This document shows positions 34,734 through 45,389 of a stretch of DNA of 64,000 nt, one piece after another (position 1 is the stretch's first letter; every line of letters starts with the position of its first letter). The DNA is from Microvelia longipes. Lineage: Eukaryota; Arthropoda; Insecta; Hemiptera; Veliidae. The translations under genes and the position numbers were made by a program. Location: positions 9,465,354-9,529,353 of the forward strand of contig JACMZG010001913.1 of the NCBI GenBank assembly GCA_018340805.1. The letters are read 5' to 3'. The notes beneath the pieces were generated by a model. The model saw only the letters and a list, made by a program, of their open reading frames with translations. It was not told the origin of the DNA and made no database searches.

Positions 34734-37700
34734 CTAAAAATAAACAAAAAATATACGATTAATTTATTGATATTTCACGACTTGTTGTGCAGAGGGTGCT
34801 GGCGGTGTCAAGGAACTTTAATAGTACAGAAGTAACTGATAGTAATATGGGGGAGTGGTAGTGTAACTACCAGGCAAGTAGGCCACGTTGTTGGGCCCTT
34901 TTTGCCAGCTCCCTAAGATAGTGTTCTACTCCTTTTAATTTCAAGTGTGGGTATATTTCATCTAATCTAGACAGAAGAGCCGTGGATTTCTATGGTTCCT
35001 CTCATGCTTTTTCAAGCAATCATACGTATTTTCACTGACTCTTATAGTGTAGTGAAAACTAGGAATAACACGTGCTCTCACTGTTAAACCAAACCTCCAC
35101 ACACTTTAAACTACAAGGCAGAAACAGCATAGTATTATTATAAGTATTATTATAATGAATCTTCAATGAGGATCCTAAATTTTGCCTATACCCAGTTTCA
35201 TTTAGGGTAAAGGATCTTTAACGAGTACCTGACAACGCACATGTTTGAGACCACCGGCTTTACACCCCTTCTGAAGGACGTGGTACGCAGAATTTTTATC
35301 CCTCTCATAAAAATCCTAGAGGCCCGTGCTGGGATTGAACCCGTGACTAAAGTCCATTCGTTCTGTGTATTGGCCGCGTACCTTAACCACTAGATCACGT
35401 GTGACTCCATAGAAGTAACTAATTCTTCAATTTAAGAACTATTGCCAACACCCAACCTAACCCTCTCATACCCCCTCAGTTTTTATCCCCGGTCGGCCCG
35501 CACAAACCCGAGTTAGCACAGTTTTGTTGGAACATGTCTGGACACAAGAGGTGGACTGTGTAGTCTTCCGGTAGGCCTGTACGAACCGGAATGCTCAGTC
35601 TAACCGGAATGTGTGGGTATGGATCCAAGAGACCGACTGTGTAGTAGTCCTCTACCTGGCCTGCGCAAACCCGAGTTTTCACTGTTTTGCCGGAACGTGT
35701 GTGGACAAAATAGGCGGACTGTGCTGTCTTCCGATAGACCTGTACGAACTGGACTGACTAAACGGACTCACAAAACGTATTTTTTCGTAATCGTAATTAC
35801 AACCCCGCCCGAAACATGGTGTTTAACAGAACTACTAGGTGACTCAACATTTACGCTCTACCCTTAAGCCTATTGCAAGGAAATATTCTAGCCTTCATAA
35901 AATCTTACCTGGGCAGTCTCTTGGGCCATGTGAAAAGGGTATAAAAGCTAATTTAGGCCTTAGTTTGATATTTTCCTTGCTAAAATGTTCAGGATAAAAT
36001 TCATCGGGTTTTTCAAAATACTCTGGATTTTTCAACAAGTTCCTCATCATTACAAAGATGGTTGTACCTTTGGGTATTATGAAATCGCCTGAAAATATCC
36101 ACAAGAACAAATAATTAAATGCAAATAAATATATTTAGGTACAAATTAAGGTCCTTTTTAAAGTTCAGGTATTTTTAAGGTACATTAGAATGTTTTCCTG
36201 TCATATCGGATTCCATTCACTTATCCTTACGATTATCGATTCAGACTCGAATCGATTGTCTTCAGGATATGATAATCACATAAGTTATATCGTAACATAC
36301 ATTTGGATTCGCTTCGCTTCTTCTCAAGCAAACTAATCCTAAATTTTATTCTTTGTAGAAAGTTTCAATTGCAAGGATTTAACTGGGAACTAGGTTACTC
36401 TCGTACTCACAAACAAATAGACAACTTTAAACGAGTCGAAAACCTGAAATAAACCATTCAAGTGAGTGTTCGTTTTTGGGGGTTTGATTGGCAGATTGTT
36501 TAATATAGTATATTTCCATTTTAAATTTACATACTAAATTTCAATAGTTGAGAAAACAAAAATTAATTAAATTTATAATTAATCTGTTTAATCTGTTACT
36601 TTTATTAACTATTTAGTAACTTTTTTTACAGCCAATGGAGCATTGTTTAAATTTTAGTTAGTGAGGATTGTTGCTGACTAATTTAGGACCGGTCTTGCCA
36701 ACTTCGACGATTCATCAATTTTTACTCCAGGATGTTGATTTATATAGGATTTCAAATTTACCCCTGTACCCTGTGAGTCACAAAAATAAAGATTTTTTAC
36801 CGCTCAACATTTTACTTTTCTATCCCCTATATGGATGGGAAAGATTGTAATTGCAACACAAATTATTCGTTAAATGTCTACGTTTCAAAACCTATGGAGC
36901 CTAAAATACGAAAACAGTTTGATTTTGTATATTTGTAGAAATGTATTGTGTGTAATTTGAAGTAAATAATTATCATTTTTTGAACCATAGACATGCATGA
37001 CAATTATTTTGTTTCCCTCTTGAAATCTGAAATTATGATTCCAACTAAATTATCCGTTTTAGGTAGTTTTAGAACCTCCTGAGTGGTTTTTACCTAGTTA
37101 TTTGTCCGTATGTGTGTGTCTACTATCATCGTAATAGGACCTATCTATGGTGGAGTAGGGGAATCTTCATCAGGACCTGCGCAGTACCCCGCTCCACTTC
37201 TTAACTATAAGAACCCTACTGTATTAAAATCCTATGTGAAACCACTACTGGGAGCAAAAGTTAATTCTTTTATGTAGAAAAAAGTTTAAAAGGGTTAATG
37301 TTGCATAAGAAAGAGAGAGATAGAAAAAAGGGAGAGGGTGAGAGGCGGAAAAGACTATAGTAGGGCTTCCAGCCAAAAGACCTATACTTAAAGGGAGGAT
37401 ACAACAGCTCTCATCATTTCCTGACGCTGGCTCTTTTTAGTGAAGTCATTTTTTGATTTTTCATAATATTTACAAATTCACGTAAATATGATAAACGTGA
37501 TATGATTTTTCGATAATTTTGTCTTAAATTAAGTCAAATGAATTTATAATAGGTTGTAATTATTATGTATCGCATATAATTATTTAAATATTTGTTTTGT
37601 ACAAAGTGATTTAATGTGACGTCACTAAAAAATGCTGCGATAGTGATTTTAGAGACGAGAGGGGGCCTTGCCTCCGTCTAGGGAGACTTTAGAAAGCCCC

Positions 37701-40700
37701 GTTATGGTACCCTGTGGAAATTATAACTTTTCTGGATCCCTTATCACCGTGTTCTTCAGACTAGTCCTCCCTCTAAGTATTAGTCTCTTTGTTGCCAGTG
37801 GAAGAAGTGTAGCTATTAGGAGAAGCCATATATACAGCCTCATGGCACAAGCCCCGACTTCATCACATGTATAACTTACCAATATCTAGATCTGTTTTAG
37901 GACACTTGAGAACCATAGGTATGGAAGAGACTCTGATTCCTTCCTTTACAACCATTTCTAAATACTCGAGTTGATTAAGTTGACTTCTAGTCCAGCAAAA
38001 TTTTCCTTCATCTTGATTGCGTTTAGGAAATCCCCAGCCTTTTTCAATGAATGGAACTTTAGCATCATCAGCGAATGAATTGTGTGTCGAAGTTTTATCA
38101 TTTGTTGGATTGTTTTCTTCAAGTACCTTCATGATTTCTTGATATGCTTGTTCTTGAAAATGAGGATTTAAACCAAGATGATATAAAGCTGCACTCAGTG
38201 CAACTGAAGCTGTATCTGCACCCTGAAAAATGTTGAAATTAAAAAAAAAATAGGAAAACAGGACTACTGGTATATAATAGGACACAGCTTTATATAGTTA
38301 AAGTAAAAATTTTTCTAAAAAAATAACACGTAAACGCTAAACTGTTTAAAACACTTTTTTGAAATTGCCGCCTTCTTCGTACACATTTTAAAGATATAAC
38401 ATAATAAAAATTCTGCACTTTGGTCGTATTATTGTTATATAAGACACATTTTATCCTATATAAAAAATATCTAATTGCTGCTTTTAGCACAATGTGCTAA
38501 AAGTGCTAAATGTGCTGCTTTTTGGCTTTGTGCAAGAGCTAGCAAATGCTTTACTTGCTTTCAATAGTTTTTTGTTAGTTGCACTTTAAAGAAGTTTATA
38601 GAATTTTATCTTAAATTACTATATAAAAGTAGGCTTTGATTTTATGTCTTACAAAATTTATTTTGTTTTAATTATGTAGCCAATATTGTGGTCATCTTCA
38701 GAAGGTTTTTTACCAAATCAAATCAACACGGGTAAACACACGTAGTATCTCCGATTTTAATATAACTTGGCTGACAGGTAGGCACCATAGAAGAAAGAAA
38801 ATATCCAGATTTTTGGCTTATTTGGTGCAGCCATATTTCCACAGTAGGGTGATGAATTTTCCAAAAAATGTGATTTTCAATATTTCTTTGACTTGTAAAA
38901 AATTAAGATTTATCTTATAATTATTAATAGAAGTTGCAAAAAAATGACTTTTTTACAGTTTGATATACCTTGTCACACGTTATGCGCTACTGTGTCCAAT
39001 CTCATGGCGGTCCCAAAATGAAACAAAAAAAGACATTTTAGTAACAGTTTAAGATTTTTTTAGGAATTTTTCCAAAATTGGCTTTTTAAGATATTAGCCT
39101 TTTTTATTTTATATTTGCTCATAATAAAAACTTGTAACTAATTATCCAAAAGTATGTAAAATCTATTTGAAAGGGCCAAGCTTTAGTTTTCAAACGCAAC
39201 CAAAATAAAAATTATAGCCCACACCGAATTTTAGATACAGCCAATTTTGTAGTCAAAGAAATGTTGAAAAGTCACATTTGTTGGAAAATTCACAACCCTA
39301 TTGTGACAATATGGCTGCATGAAATGAGTCAAAAATCTGATTTTTTTTTTTCTATGGTGGGTGCCTACCTGTCAGCCAAGTTATATTAAAATCGGTGATA
39401 TCGAGTTCTCAAATGTACTTTTTTGTGTTGATTTGACATAGAATGACCTAGAACAATAACAAGCTTCACATAAAAGTATCACAGACTAGTTAAAACCGTT
39501 AAAAAGTACATCAAATGGTTCTAAAAAACTAGATAACTTAAAAAAACTACATCACACTAAAGTAATAAATTAATGAGATACAATATCTCATTAATTTATT
39601 ACTTTACTGTGATGTAGTTTTTTAAAATTTCTAGTTTTTTGGAACCTTTTATATGTACTTTTTAATGTTTTCAAGTAGTCAATGATAGTTTTATGTAAAG
39701 TTAGTTATTGTTCTGAAGATGTCCCTCAATGTTGGCTTAATAATTAAAACAAAATAAATTATTTTGTGACGCATAGAATTAAAGTCTACTCTTTTCTAGC
39801 AATTTAATCTTTACTTGGTACTTACAGCAACCATCAAGTCCGACGCGGCATCTCCAATGCTGGATGGATTCGTATTCAGCCCCATTTCACTGTAAACCTC
39901 TTTTAAGTGGACTATATATGACTTCCAGCCTTTTTGATCTAAAAAAATATTTATGTTTTAGGCTTTTCATGTACGTATGTATTCATGTATGTATGTATTC
40001 TTAATTGATGTATTATGAGAAAAAAGAAATATTTGAAAAAAATCAGGTACGTTGTACGTCGGAACGTTTCCTCATCACATCGGATTCGCTACGCTCATCC
40101 TCCCTTCTTCGCACTCGCTTCGCTCGTCCTTAGATAGTAAATTCAGCTCAACTTATATAATTTAACAAAAGTTATAAATATACTTATCGTATTGAAACGA
40201 AACTTAGTGCACTTATTTATTACGTATAGGTGTACACTTGTACCAAATTTCAACTCAATTAAATATATTAAATATATATTATTAAATATATTTAATAATA
40301 ATTAAATATATTAATATATATTTAATACTTAATTAAATATATATTTTCCGATTTTTCAAAAGCGTACATAAGTCATTTGATAAAAAAGGAAACTAATGCT
40401 GATTAGTTAAAAAAAATAGATTTTTTTTAATATAAATCTTAAAATTTTATGAATATTTGAAATATTTCCTGAGTTATAATGGCGGGTTAATGACGTCATA
40501 AACAATATATTCCGAATAGCCCAAGTGCAGTGGTAGACTGTTTTTTGTACAGTTTTAACTCTCTAGCATATATAAATATACTGGGAGCTACAATGTTTTT
40601 TTACAGACACACACAAACTTTATGAAACCCACTCAGGAGGCCTTAAAATCACCCTAAACGGATAATTCCGGTGACATACCGGTTTTGTATTTATGCAAAC

Positions 40701-43700
40701 ACAATACTTTTCCTATATACCTACGGTATAAATGAGGAAGATTTAACATATATTTCTAGAATATGTTTCTTTGTAGTTAATATAATAATTTATTTTCGTC
40801 TTGTACGAGTATGATTTCCTTAGTCATTTCATTAGCGTCATTCTAGCTTAAGGAATTAGATTTAAATAAGTTTAATCGAACTTCAAAGTTTTGTATAATA
40901 CTTTAATTTGCTGCGAATTGTAAGATTAGGTAAATTCATAAGGCATTTAGAAATAAAGATTCTTCAAATGTTTATCACAAAAAGACTCAAATTCTTAAGT
41001 TGAATTAATGTACTGTTATTGAGAAGGAATAAAACTGGTCTCATTATCTCCGCTTTGAAATACAAGTCTTGAGTGAAATTGAAGAGAAAAGTAAAGAATT
41101 TGATTAAAAATCAACAAAAGGGCTTAATTGGCTCATTGCTCGAGCATTGATCTGGACTAAACAACATAAAACAACTTTGAATCAATTCAAATTATTTTCC
41201 AAGAAAAAATTAGTTTTTTTTGCTCTAAAAACCTTCTTTTAGCCAGTAATGAAAAAACGGTGGTCAATTACCGGAAATCATAAATTACTTCCGGTAAACA
41301 ACACATTTCAAATGGGGAGTTATTTTCGATGTTTTTAGGGCCTTTGAGGTGAATTAAAATGGTCCGAAGTCGATAAGAGCACTCAAAGTACTCAAATACA
41401 GGGTACCTAGGTTCGAATACTGGTAAGGACGATTTTTTCTTTTTTTTATTTACATTATATCAGTTTATGACTACAAAATCATTCTGGCACCGTGGTTCGG
41501 GCGAATTTCCTTAAGAATTCGAGTTTTCGTGCTTAACAAACTATTTCTTGCTTAAGGTACCGGTTTCTGCTATATAACTTTCTTAAACTTCTTTTAACAT
41601 TTTTTGGTCTGAAGCAGATTTTGAGCCAATAATACAAATTGTTTTGTTGGGTCCCCCTTATGAATTTTAGGGGTGCCACCCCCCGGAAAGTGTTACGAAA
41701 ATTGATCGTTACCCTCTACAAATTTAGTGGATACCTCTTCCAAAAATGGATATAATTGTCTCTAACCCTAATAATAGGAAACACCTTTTACCCCCAAGAA
41801 AGAAAAAGGGAATAAAAAGTAACTTTTTCGCCCTTGGGAGTGAAAAGTGCTTCTTTACTCCTACTTATAAAGTAAAAGCATTATGAAGTAAAAAAAAAAT
41901 ATGAAGTAATAAAAACATTATGAAGTAAAACAATCATGAAGTAAATATATTATGAAGTAAGAACGTTATGAAGTATATATTATGAAGTAAAAACGTTATG
42001 AAGTAAATATATTATGAAGTAAAAAATATATGAAGTAAATATATTATGAAGTATAAAATTATGAAGTAAATATATTATGAAGTAAAAATGTTATGAAGTA
42101 TATATATTATGAAGTAAAAACGTTATGAAGTAAATATATTATGAAGTATATACATTATGAAGTGTATATATTATGAAGTAAAGGCGTTATGAAGTACGAG
42201 CTATGAAGTTATCAAAACTGCGTAGACTTCCGCGGTTGTTGTCGTGAAGATTTAGGTCTTCCGGTGGTGACCTACCTTCATTGAAAGGAATTTTTCAATA
42301 TATGAAAAATCTTACGTTTCGCTTCCATTCTGGGAGGCATTTTCTGGGCCGAAGGACATCATGGATGAAAACACCATGCTCTACATTGAGTTCAGTTTTG
42401 TAGAGCATTGTGTTTTTATCCATGATGTCCAATATCCCTGAGAAGATGATTCCCACAGTGGAAGCAGGATGATTTAGGTATCCCACCACCGGAAGACATA
42501 AATCTTCATATCTAGTTATTCTTGGCGGATGTAGAGTGAGACAGCAATGTTTTTGTAAACTATCTTAAATAAGTAGCCACAGGTTTCAGCACACGAAGTG
42601 CCTTTACATCCGTAGGTTAGTTAGTAAAAGGGTCCAAGAGAGATAGTTGCTAGACGATTGATCATATGGTTCTCACTTCTCCCCTCAGTTTAATTACCAG
42701 TAGAACCAATTAAACACGTATCATACGTACTCATGTCATCATTGAGCGACTCGAGGTTGTTCTGATATTCTTCACTGGCGAGAGCAACCTAAGCAAATAC
42801 GTGTTAATTATTATTAATGTTTAATAATCAGTGGCTGTTTAATTAATTGTAAATTTCTTCATATTTTTCACAGTAGAGTTGAAATAATTTCTACGAGTAT
42901 GTATGTTAGACAATGATAGCTTATGGAAAATGACTCACCAGAAAATGACGCTTATGGGATTACTGTGGTTGGAATGGGAGTTGGGATCGATTCCAATTGG
43001 ATTTCAGTGCTCTTTAAGAGCACATTAAACTAAAAAATGTTTTATGATAACAACTATATGGTTAATATTCGTGCGTCATAGTTGAATAAGGCCCGTATTC
43101 AAACGTTTCCCTACATTCCCTAATTTTCCCTAACACCAACGTTCTTCTTAACATTTCCTAACTTTTCCTAACACCTAACGTTTTCCTACACATTCTCCTA
43201 ACACTCCCTTAGGTTTTAGGTAAGGGAAATGTTTTTTAAGCCACGACAATTTAAATGATCGTTCCCGTGTTTTAAAAGTCATTTAGAGGCTTCGCATGAT
43301 TTTTTTTAGTAAGAACCTAAGGTAGTTAAGTCAAAAAGTGATACCATTGTAAATAAGCGTAAATAATCGCAAAATATCAATGTTATTAACTATTACCTGG
43401 ATTTACGACACACGTGTCGTATAATAACTATCTACATAAATTTACTATACTGTTAATCAACCTTACCTTTACCTATTAGGGATGTTTACCCTGAAATCTC
43501 TTTTAACACAATCAAGATTTTGTTTATTTTCTCTGATGGTCTTTTGTGGCGAAACTATCTTAGGTTCTAGCATAGTGTTGAAAACTCATGGCGAGCCTCT
43601 AAAAGACTGTTTAAAACACTGATAGGCAGCAACTTTGGGAAAATGTTACTCGGGCGGAAGGACCATCAGCGAGAATGTTTAGGGAAAAAGTTGAGGACCG

Positions 43701-45386
43701 AAATGTTTATGGAAAAAAGTTTTGGGAGAATGTTAGGGCACTATGTTAGGAAACGTCTTTGAATACGGGCCTAATACTTAGAGGGTGTACATGGGCCAAA
43801 GGACTATACCGTCCTGGAGGATGTACATTAGTGTACACTTGCGTCAAAGAGCCACTCAGATACTTAGAGGGTGTACATGCGGCAGAATTAGCACGAGTGA
43901 TACGCGCGATCTGGAAGTGAGACAGCTTCCACTAGATGCCATAACTGTACTTACCCCTACTATACTTACCCCTATCTAGTCTCTCTCCCAAGAGAGAGAC
44001 TAGATACTCCCCCACCCCTCCTCAACCCCTATTGTAGCGCGTACTCTACGCGCTACAATAGGGGTGTACAATAGGCTATTTTTCAGTGACGCCATATTCG
44101 CGATTCAATGTCCGTAGCAGCGCCACCGTCACCTGATAAGAAATTGATAACGAAAGAGGTGATCGTTGTTAAAAGTCCTTGTGGGGTTTTTTTGGTTTTT
44201 CTCATTCGTGACGATTATTTACTTTTTTTTTCAAAGTGCTTTAATTTAATTAATTGTAGGGCGTATGAACTCGGTAGAATCACTATTTCATTGAAAAATA
44301 AGGTATTAATGGGTTGTCACGAGCATTTAAATTGAGTAATAAGAAGGTGTAAATCACAATATAGTGTTTTATTTTAGTATTGTTAAATAATGTTACCTTT
44401 TAAATAATGTTTAGTTAGCACAAACACCCCAAATTTAATTCTTTTTAAGAGTATTAAATTCGTCCTCTACTGAATTAGTTCTAACAGGTATTTAAATTAA
44501 CCTTGATAACAAGCTGATTTTCACTGCTAATTGGTGTTATAATTTATTAATCAAATTTTATGTACACACTTCATGAATAATTAAATAAATTCAATACCAA
44601 TTCACCCTTTTTTTGGTACAAATGTTTTTTTTTTTTTTAAATTATTCGTTGTAAGGTTTTATTATTTCCCTGGCTTAAATCGGACAATCCACGTCTGTCA
44701 GTGATAAAGAGCCTGATCCTCATATTTAAAATCCTGGAATAATCGAAATATTTATCTATGAATTATTGGCAATTTTTATTGCCAATATTTTACCTCATAG
44801 TAAAAATATAGACGCATTCAACGATAGTAATCGTTGCATATAGTTAAAGAGTATATGCAATAGATTAATATTAAACTCATTTTAAATTTAATTGACTTAA
44901 CTTTAAGGACCAAAATCTAGTTTGAACTCTATATATGTATATATATATATATTGTATATATATCCATACTATATATATATATATACAATATATGCTGTAT
45001 ATATATATAATATATACTACTATATATATATATACCTACTTATATATTATAATATATATATATATATGTGTTGTGTTGTATATATATATTTGTTTATATA
45101 TATACTATATATATATATGTGTGCGGTGCTGTGTGGTGTGTGTGTGTCAGTGTCTGTGTGGCCATTACTCTATAACAGAATTAAACTTGGTATAATAAAT
45201 ATTTGCCATTGTTTAAAGGTCAGTAAGTCATTTATAAGTAGTAGTCCCTTTACTTACTTTGGATAAATACTGATCATATGATTGTCTTACACTTAGCATT
45301 TTTTGACCAAGTTTGCTTCTGACAAACATAAAGTCCGGTGGGAGCCAGGGCTGACAAACATTCTTTTGTATATCAAGCTTATTGAC
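34573..45386 (-). CDS. Cytochrome P450, C-terminal 327 residues in six exons (5' exons not found)
   Basis: Haem-thiolate monooxygenase of the cytochrome P450 superfamily. Six minus-strand exons (45258-45386, 42731-42788, 39826-39938, 37880-38222, 35909-36088, 34573-34733) join with GT/AG splice sites and matching phases. Together they give 984 nt, or 327 codons plus TAA. In the joined fragment the I-helix reads AGADTAS (residues 100-106), the K-helix ExxR is EGIR (194-197), the PERF-type motif is PEHF (247-250) and the haem loop is FSHGPRDCPG (266-275) with Cys273 as the iron ligand. P450s are about 500 residues, so roughly the first third is missing. Odd points: His replaces the usual Arg of PERF, and the haem loop is divergent. 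The I-helix and L-region feel closest to mitochondrial-clan enzymes, but the clan is uncertain, so substrate and organelle cannot be stated. An AATAAA lies about 100 bp past the stop (34465-34470, minus). No frameshift or internal stop was seen in the six exons. Confidence 0.9.
34867..35000 (-). mobile_element. LINE 3' fragment in the last P450 intron
   Basis: Minus-strand frame reads SRLDEIYPHLKLKG, then ELAKRAQQRGLLAW and a TAG (34867-34869). The nucleotide block CAACAACGTGGCCTA is shared with the LINE fragment at 2985-2999, so both come from related elements. 5' truncated, non-functional. Confidence 0.7.
35158..35408 (-). mobile_element. tRNA-derived SINE with conserved central segment, copy 1
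   Basis: Minus strand begins GGAGTCACACGTGATCTAGT with an A-box-like TGATCTAGTGGTTAAGG, then a B-box-like GGGTTCAATCCC. The body contains ACCACGTCCTTC and TAGGCAAAATTTAGGAT. The body matches 62400-62560 on the plus strand (CACGTGCCGTCCTTCG, GGCAAAATTTAGAC). It lies in the P450 last intron. Confidence 0.75.
35490..35775. repeat. Two-copy tandem duplication, ~163-bp spacing
   Basis: GCACAAACCCGAGTT at ~35501 and GCGCAAACCCGAGTT at ~35664, each followed by GGAC.CAA.AGG.GGACTGTG and AGGCCTGTACGAAC-type sequence. ORFs on both strands here (35476-35682, 35613-35867) are compositional; no domain. Confidence 0.7.
35909..36088 (-). CDS. P450 exon E: meander and haem loop
   Basis: 180 nt. Encodes DFIIPKGTTIFVMMRNLLKN (beta strand 1-4 and K'-helix), then EYFEKPDEFYPEHF (PERF-type motif with His for Arg) and AFIPFSHGPRDCP with the cysteine ligand. 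It ends one base into the conserved Gly codon at a GTAAGA donor. This is the clearest P450 exon in the window. Confidence 0.95.
36100..37370. other. P450 intron DNA with 5S-like family fragments
   Basis: A degenerate tail fragment is at 36295-36320 (TTGGATTCGCTTCGCTTC). A plus-strand body fragment at 37020-37130 reads ACCTCCTGAGTGGTTTTTAC. An A/G-rich stretch lies at 37308-37355. ORF 36668-36850 is unsupported. Confidence 0.5.
37374..37791. mobile_element. TIR element related to the 83-bp satellite, in a P450 intron
   Basis: Left end CAAAAGACCTATACTTAAAG and GGAGGATACAACAGCTCTC; right end, reverse complemented, CAAAGAGACTAATACTTAGA and GGGAGGAC. The ends are imperfect inverted repeats of about 30 bp. 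The same terminal sequence is tandemly amplified at 8249-8710 and appears, diverged, at 43774-43890. Confidence 0.65.
37880..38222 (-). CDS. P450 exon D: I-helix to K-helix
   Basis: 343 nt, 114 codons plus one base. Starts GADTASVALSAALYHLG (I-helix and J-helix entry), continues through a hydrophilic J'-region insert (NPTNDKTSTHNSFADD), then LEYLEMVVKEGIRVSSIP with the invariant ExxR pair. It ends DLDI with a split Gly codon at a GTAAGT donor. A minus-strand ORF runs on upstream into the intron, but the CAG acceptor at 38223-38225 fixes the exon start. Confidence 0.93.
38626..39795. mobile_element. Outer inverted-repeat element interrupted by a second foldback
   Basis: Left arm 38626-38703 (AAAAGTAGGCTTTGATT, ATTTTGTTTTAATTATGTAG) is mirrored by 39711-39795. 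The interior arm pair 39480-39585 / 39590-39705 is also complementary (TACATCACACTAAAGTAATA / TATTACTTTACTGTGATGTA types). The foldback copy at 38704-39449 sits inside, separating the outer arms. All of this lies in the P450 intron between exons C and D. Confidence 0.75.
38704..39449. mobile_element. Foldback element, copy 2
   Basis: Homologous through most of its length to 20923-21868: TTTGGTGCAGCCATATTTCC near the left, GCGCTACTGTGTCCAATCTC in the centre, ATATGGCTGCATGAAATGAG near the right. About 200 bp shorter, mostly missing in the left arm. Confidence 0.85.
39826..39938 (-). CDS. P450 exon C, into the I-helix
   Basis: 113 nt between an AG acceptor after a T-run and a GTAAGT donor. It encodes QKGWKSYIVHLKEVYSEMG and then a stretch ending DLMVA, the first half of the I-helix motif. 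The next exon supplies GADTAS, rebuilding the oxygen-binding AGxDT(T/A)S signature exactly across the intron. Confidence 0.9.
40035..40745 (-). mobile_element. 5S-like composite element, minus copy in a P450 intron
   Basis: Tail (ACATCGGATTCGCTACGCTC, CTCGCTTCGCTCGTCC) then body blocks CAGTGGTAGACTG, CCCACTCAGGAGGCCTTAAA, TTCCGGTGACATACCGGTTT and CTATATACCTACGGTATAAA. The 5S-like stretch itself is missing here. An AAATATATT-rich tract (40255-40345) interrupts it. Confidence 0.7.
41250..41465 (+). mobile_element. SINE-like element with 3' B-box, copy 3
   Basis: GGTCAATTACCGGAAATCA, ATGGGGAGTTATTTTCGATG, AAAATGGTCCGAAGTCGATA and GGTACCTAGGTTCGAATACTGG, then a T-rich end with TTTATTTACATTATATCAG. 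Matches 32740-32965 in order. Confidence 0.7.
41875..42205. repeat. 16-bp tandem array, about 20 copies
   Basis: Units TATGAAGTAAATATAT and TATGAAGTAAAAACGT alternate irregularly. It is in the P450 intron between exons B and C. Confidence 0.92.
42246..42507. mobile_element. 262-bp foldback MITE
   Basis: Ends GAAGATTTAGGTCTTCCGG and CCGGAAGACATAAATCTTC are inverted. Internally GACATCATGGATGAAAACAC mirrors GTGTTTTTATCCATGATGTC around a centre near 42395. The minus ORF (42295-42489) follows from the palindrome. Confidence 0.85.
42731..42788 (-). CDS. P450 exon B
   Basis: Short exon of 58 nt (19 codons plus one base) between a TTTGCTTAG acceptor and a GTACGT donor. It starts VALASEEYQNNLES. Its dangling base plus the two first bases of the next exon complete an Asn codon, which supports the join. 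Confidence 0.75.
43090..43771. mobile_element. 682-bp PIF/Harbinger-like MITE
   Basis: Starts GGCCCGTATTCAAACGTTTCC and ends GGAAACGTCTTTGAATACGGGCC, inverted repeats of about 22 bp. It is flanked by TAA on both sides (43087-43089, 43772-43774). A 3-bp TWA target duplication with GG/CC termini suits PIF/Harbinger. Subterminal CCTAAC-rich direct repeats are at 43115-43210. No transposase. In the intron between P450 exons A and B. Confidence 0.75.
43774..43970. repeat. Diverged 83-bp-satellite-like direct repeats
   Basis: TACTTAGAGGGTGTACATG occurs twice (43775 and 43860), with CCATAACTGTACTTACCCC at 43939. These are related to the satellite at 8.25 kb and the TIR at 37.4 kb. Confidence 0.55.
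43973..44064. repeat. Two perfect hairpins
   Basis: Hairpin 1: 15-bp arms TATCTAGTCTCTCTC / GAGAGAGACTAGATA (43973-43987, 43992-44006), 4-nt loop. Hairpin 2: 18-bp arms CCCCTATTGTAGCGCGTA / TACGCGCTACAATAGGGG (44026-44043, 44047-44064), 3-nt loop. No T-run follows and no coding context, so a terminator role is not implied. Confidence 0.9.
44931..45130. repeat. Interrupted (AT)n and GT-rich low complexity
   Basis: TA tracts broken by single C and G, ending in a GTGTGTGG-rich part to about 45160. It lies just beyond P450 exon A in the gene's 3'-ward intron. Long ORFs across it are spurious. Confidence 0.9.
45258..45386 (-). CDS. P450 exon A (most upstream exon found)
   Basis: 43 codons starting after a TTTTTTCAG-type acceptor and ending at a GTAAGT donor, phase 0 at both ends. 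It encodes a segment with PWLPPDFMFVRSKLGQ that would sit in the F-G region of a P450. Assignment rests mainly on perfect phase continuity with the next exons, since this part of P450s is poorly conserved. The next exon upstream was not recognised. Confidence 0.7.
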
Positions 45387-45389
45387 CTG

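Noticed and set aside
35310..35408. Functional tRNA gene on the minus strand
   Set aside because: A- and B-box-like words are present, but acceptor and anticodon arms do not pair, and a SINE body follows.
35476..35867. Overlapping minus and plus ORFs in the last P450 intron
   Set aside because: They result from a higher-GC two-copy duplication; no domain and no splice context in the P450 gene.
43973..44064. Rho-independent-type terminators
   Set aside because: Hairpins lack T-runs and the context is a eukaryotic intron.
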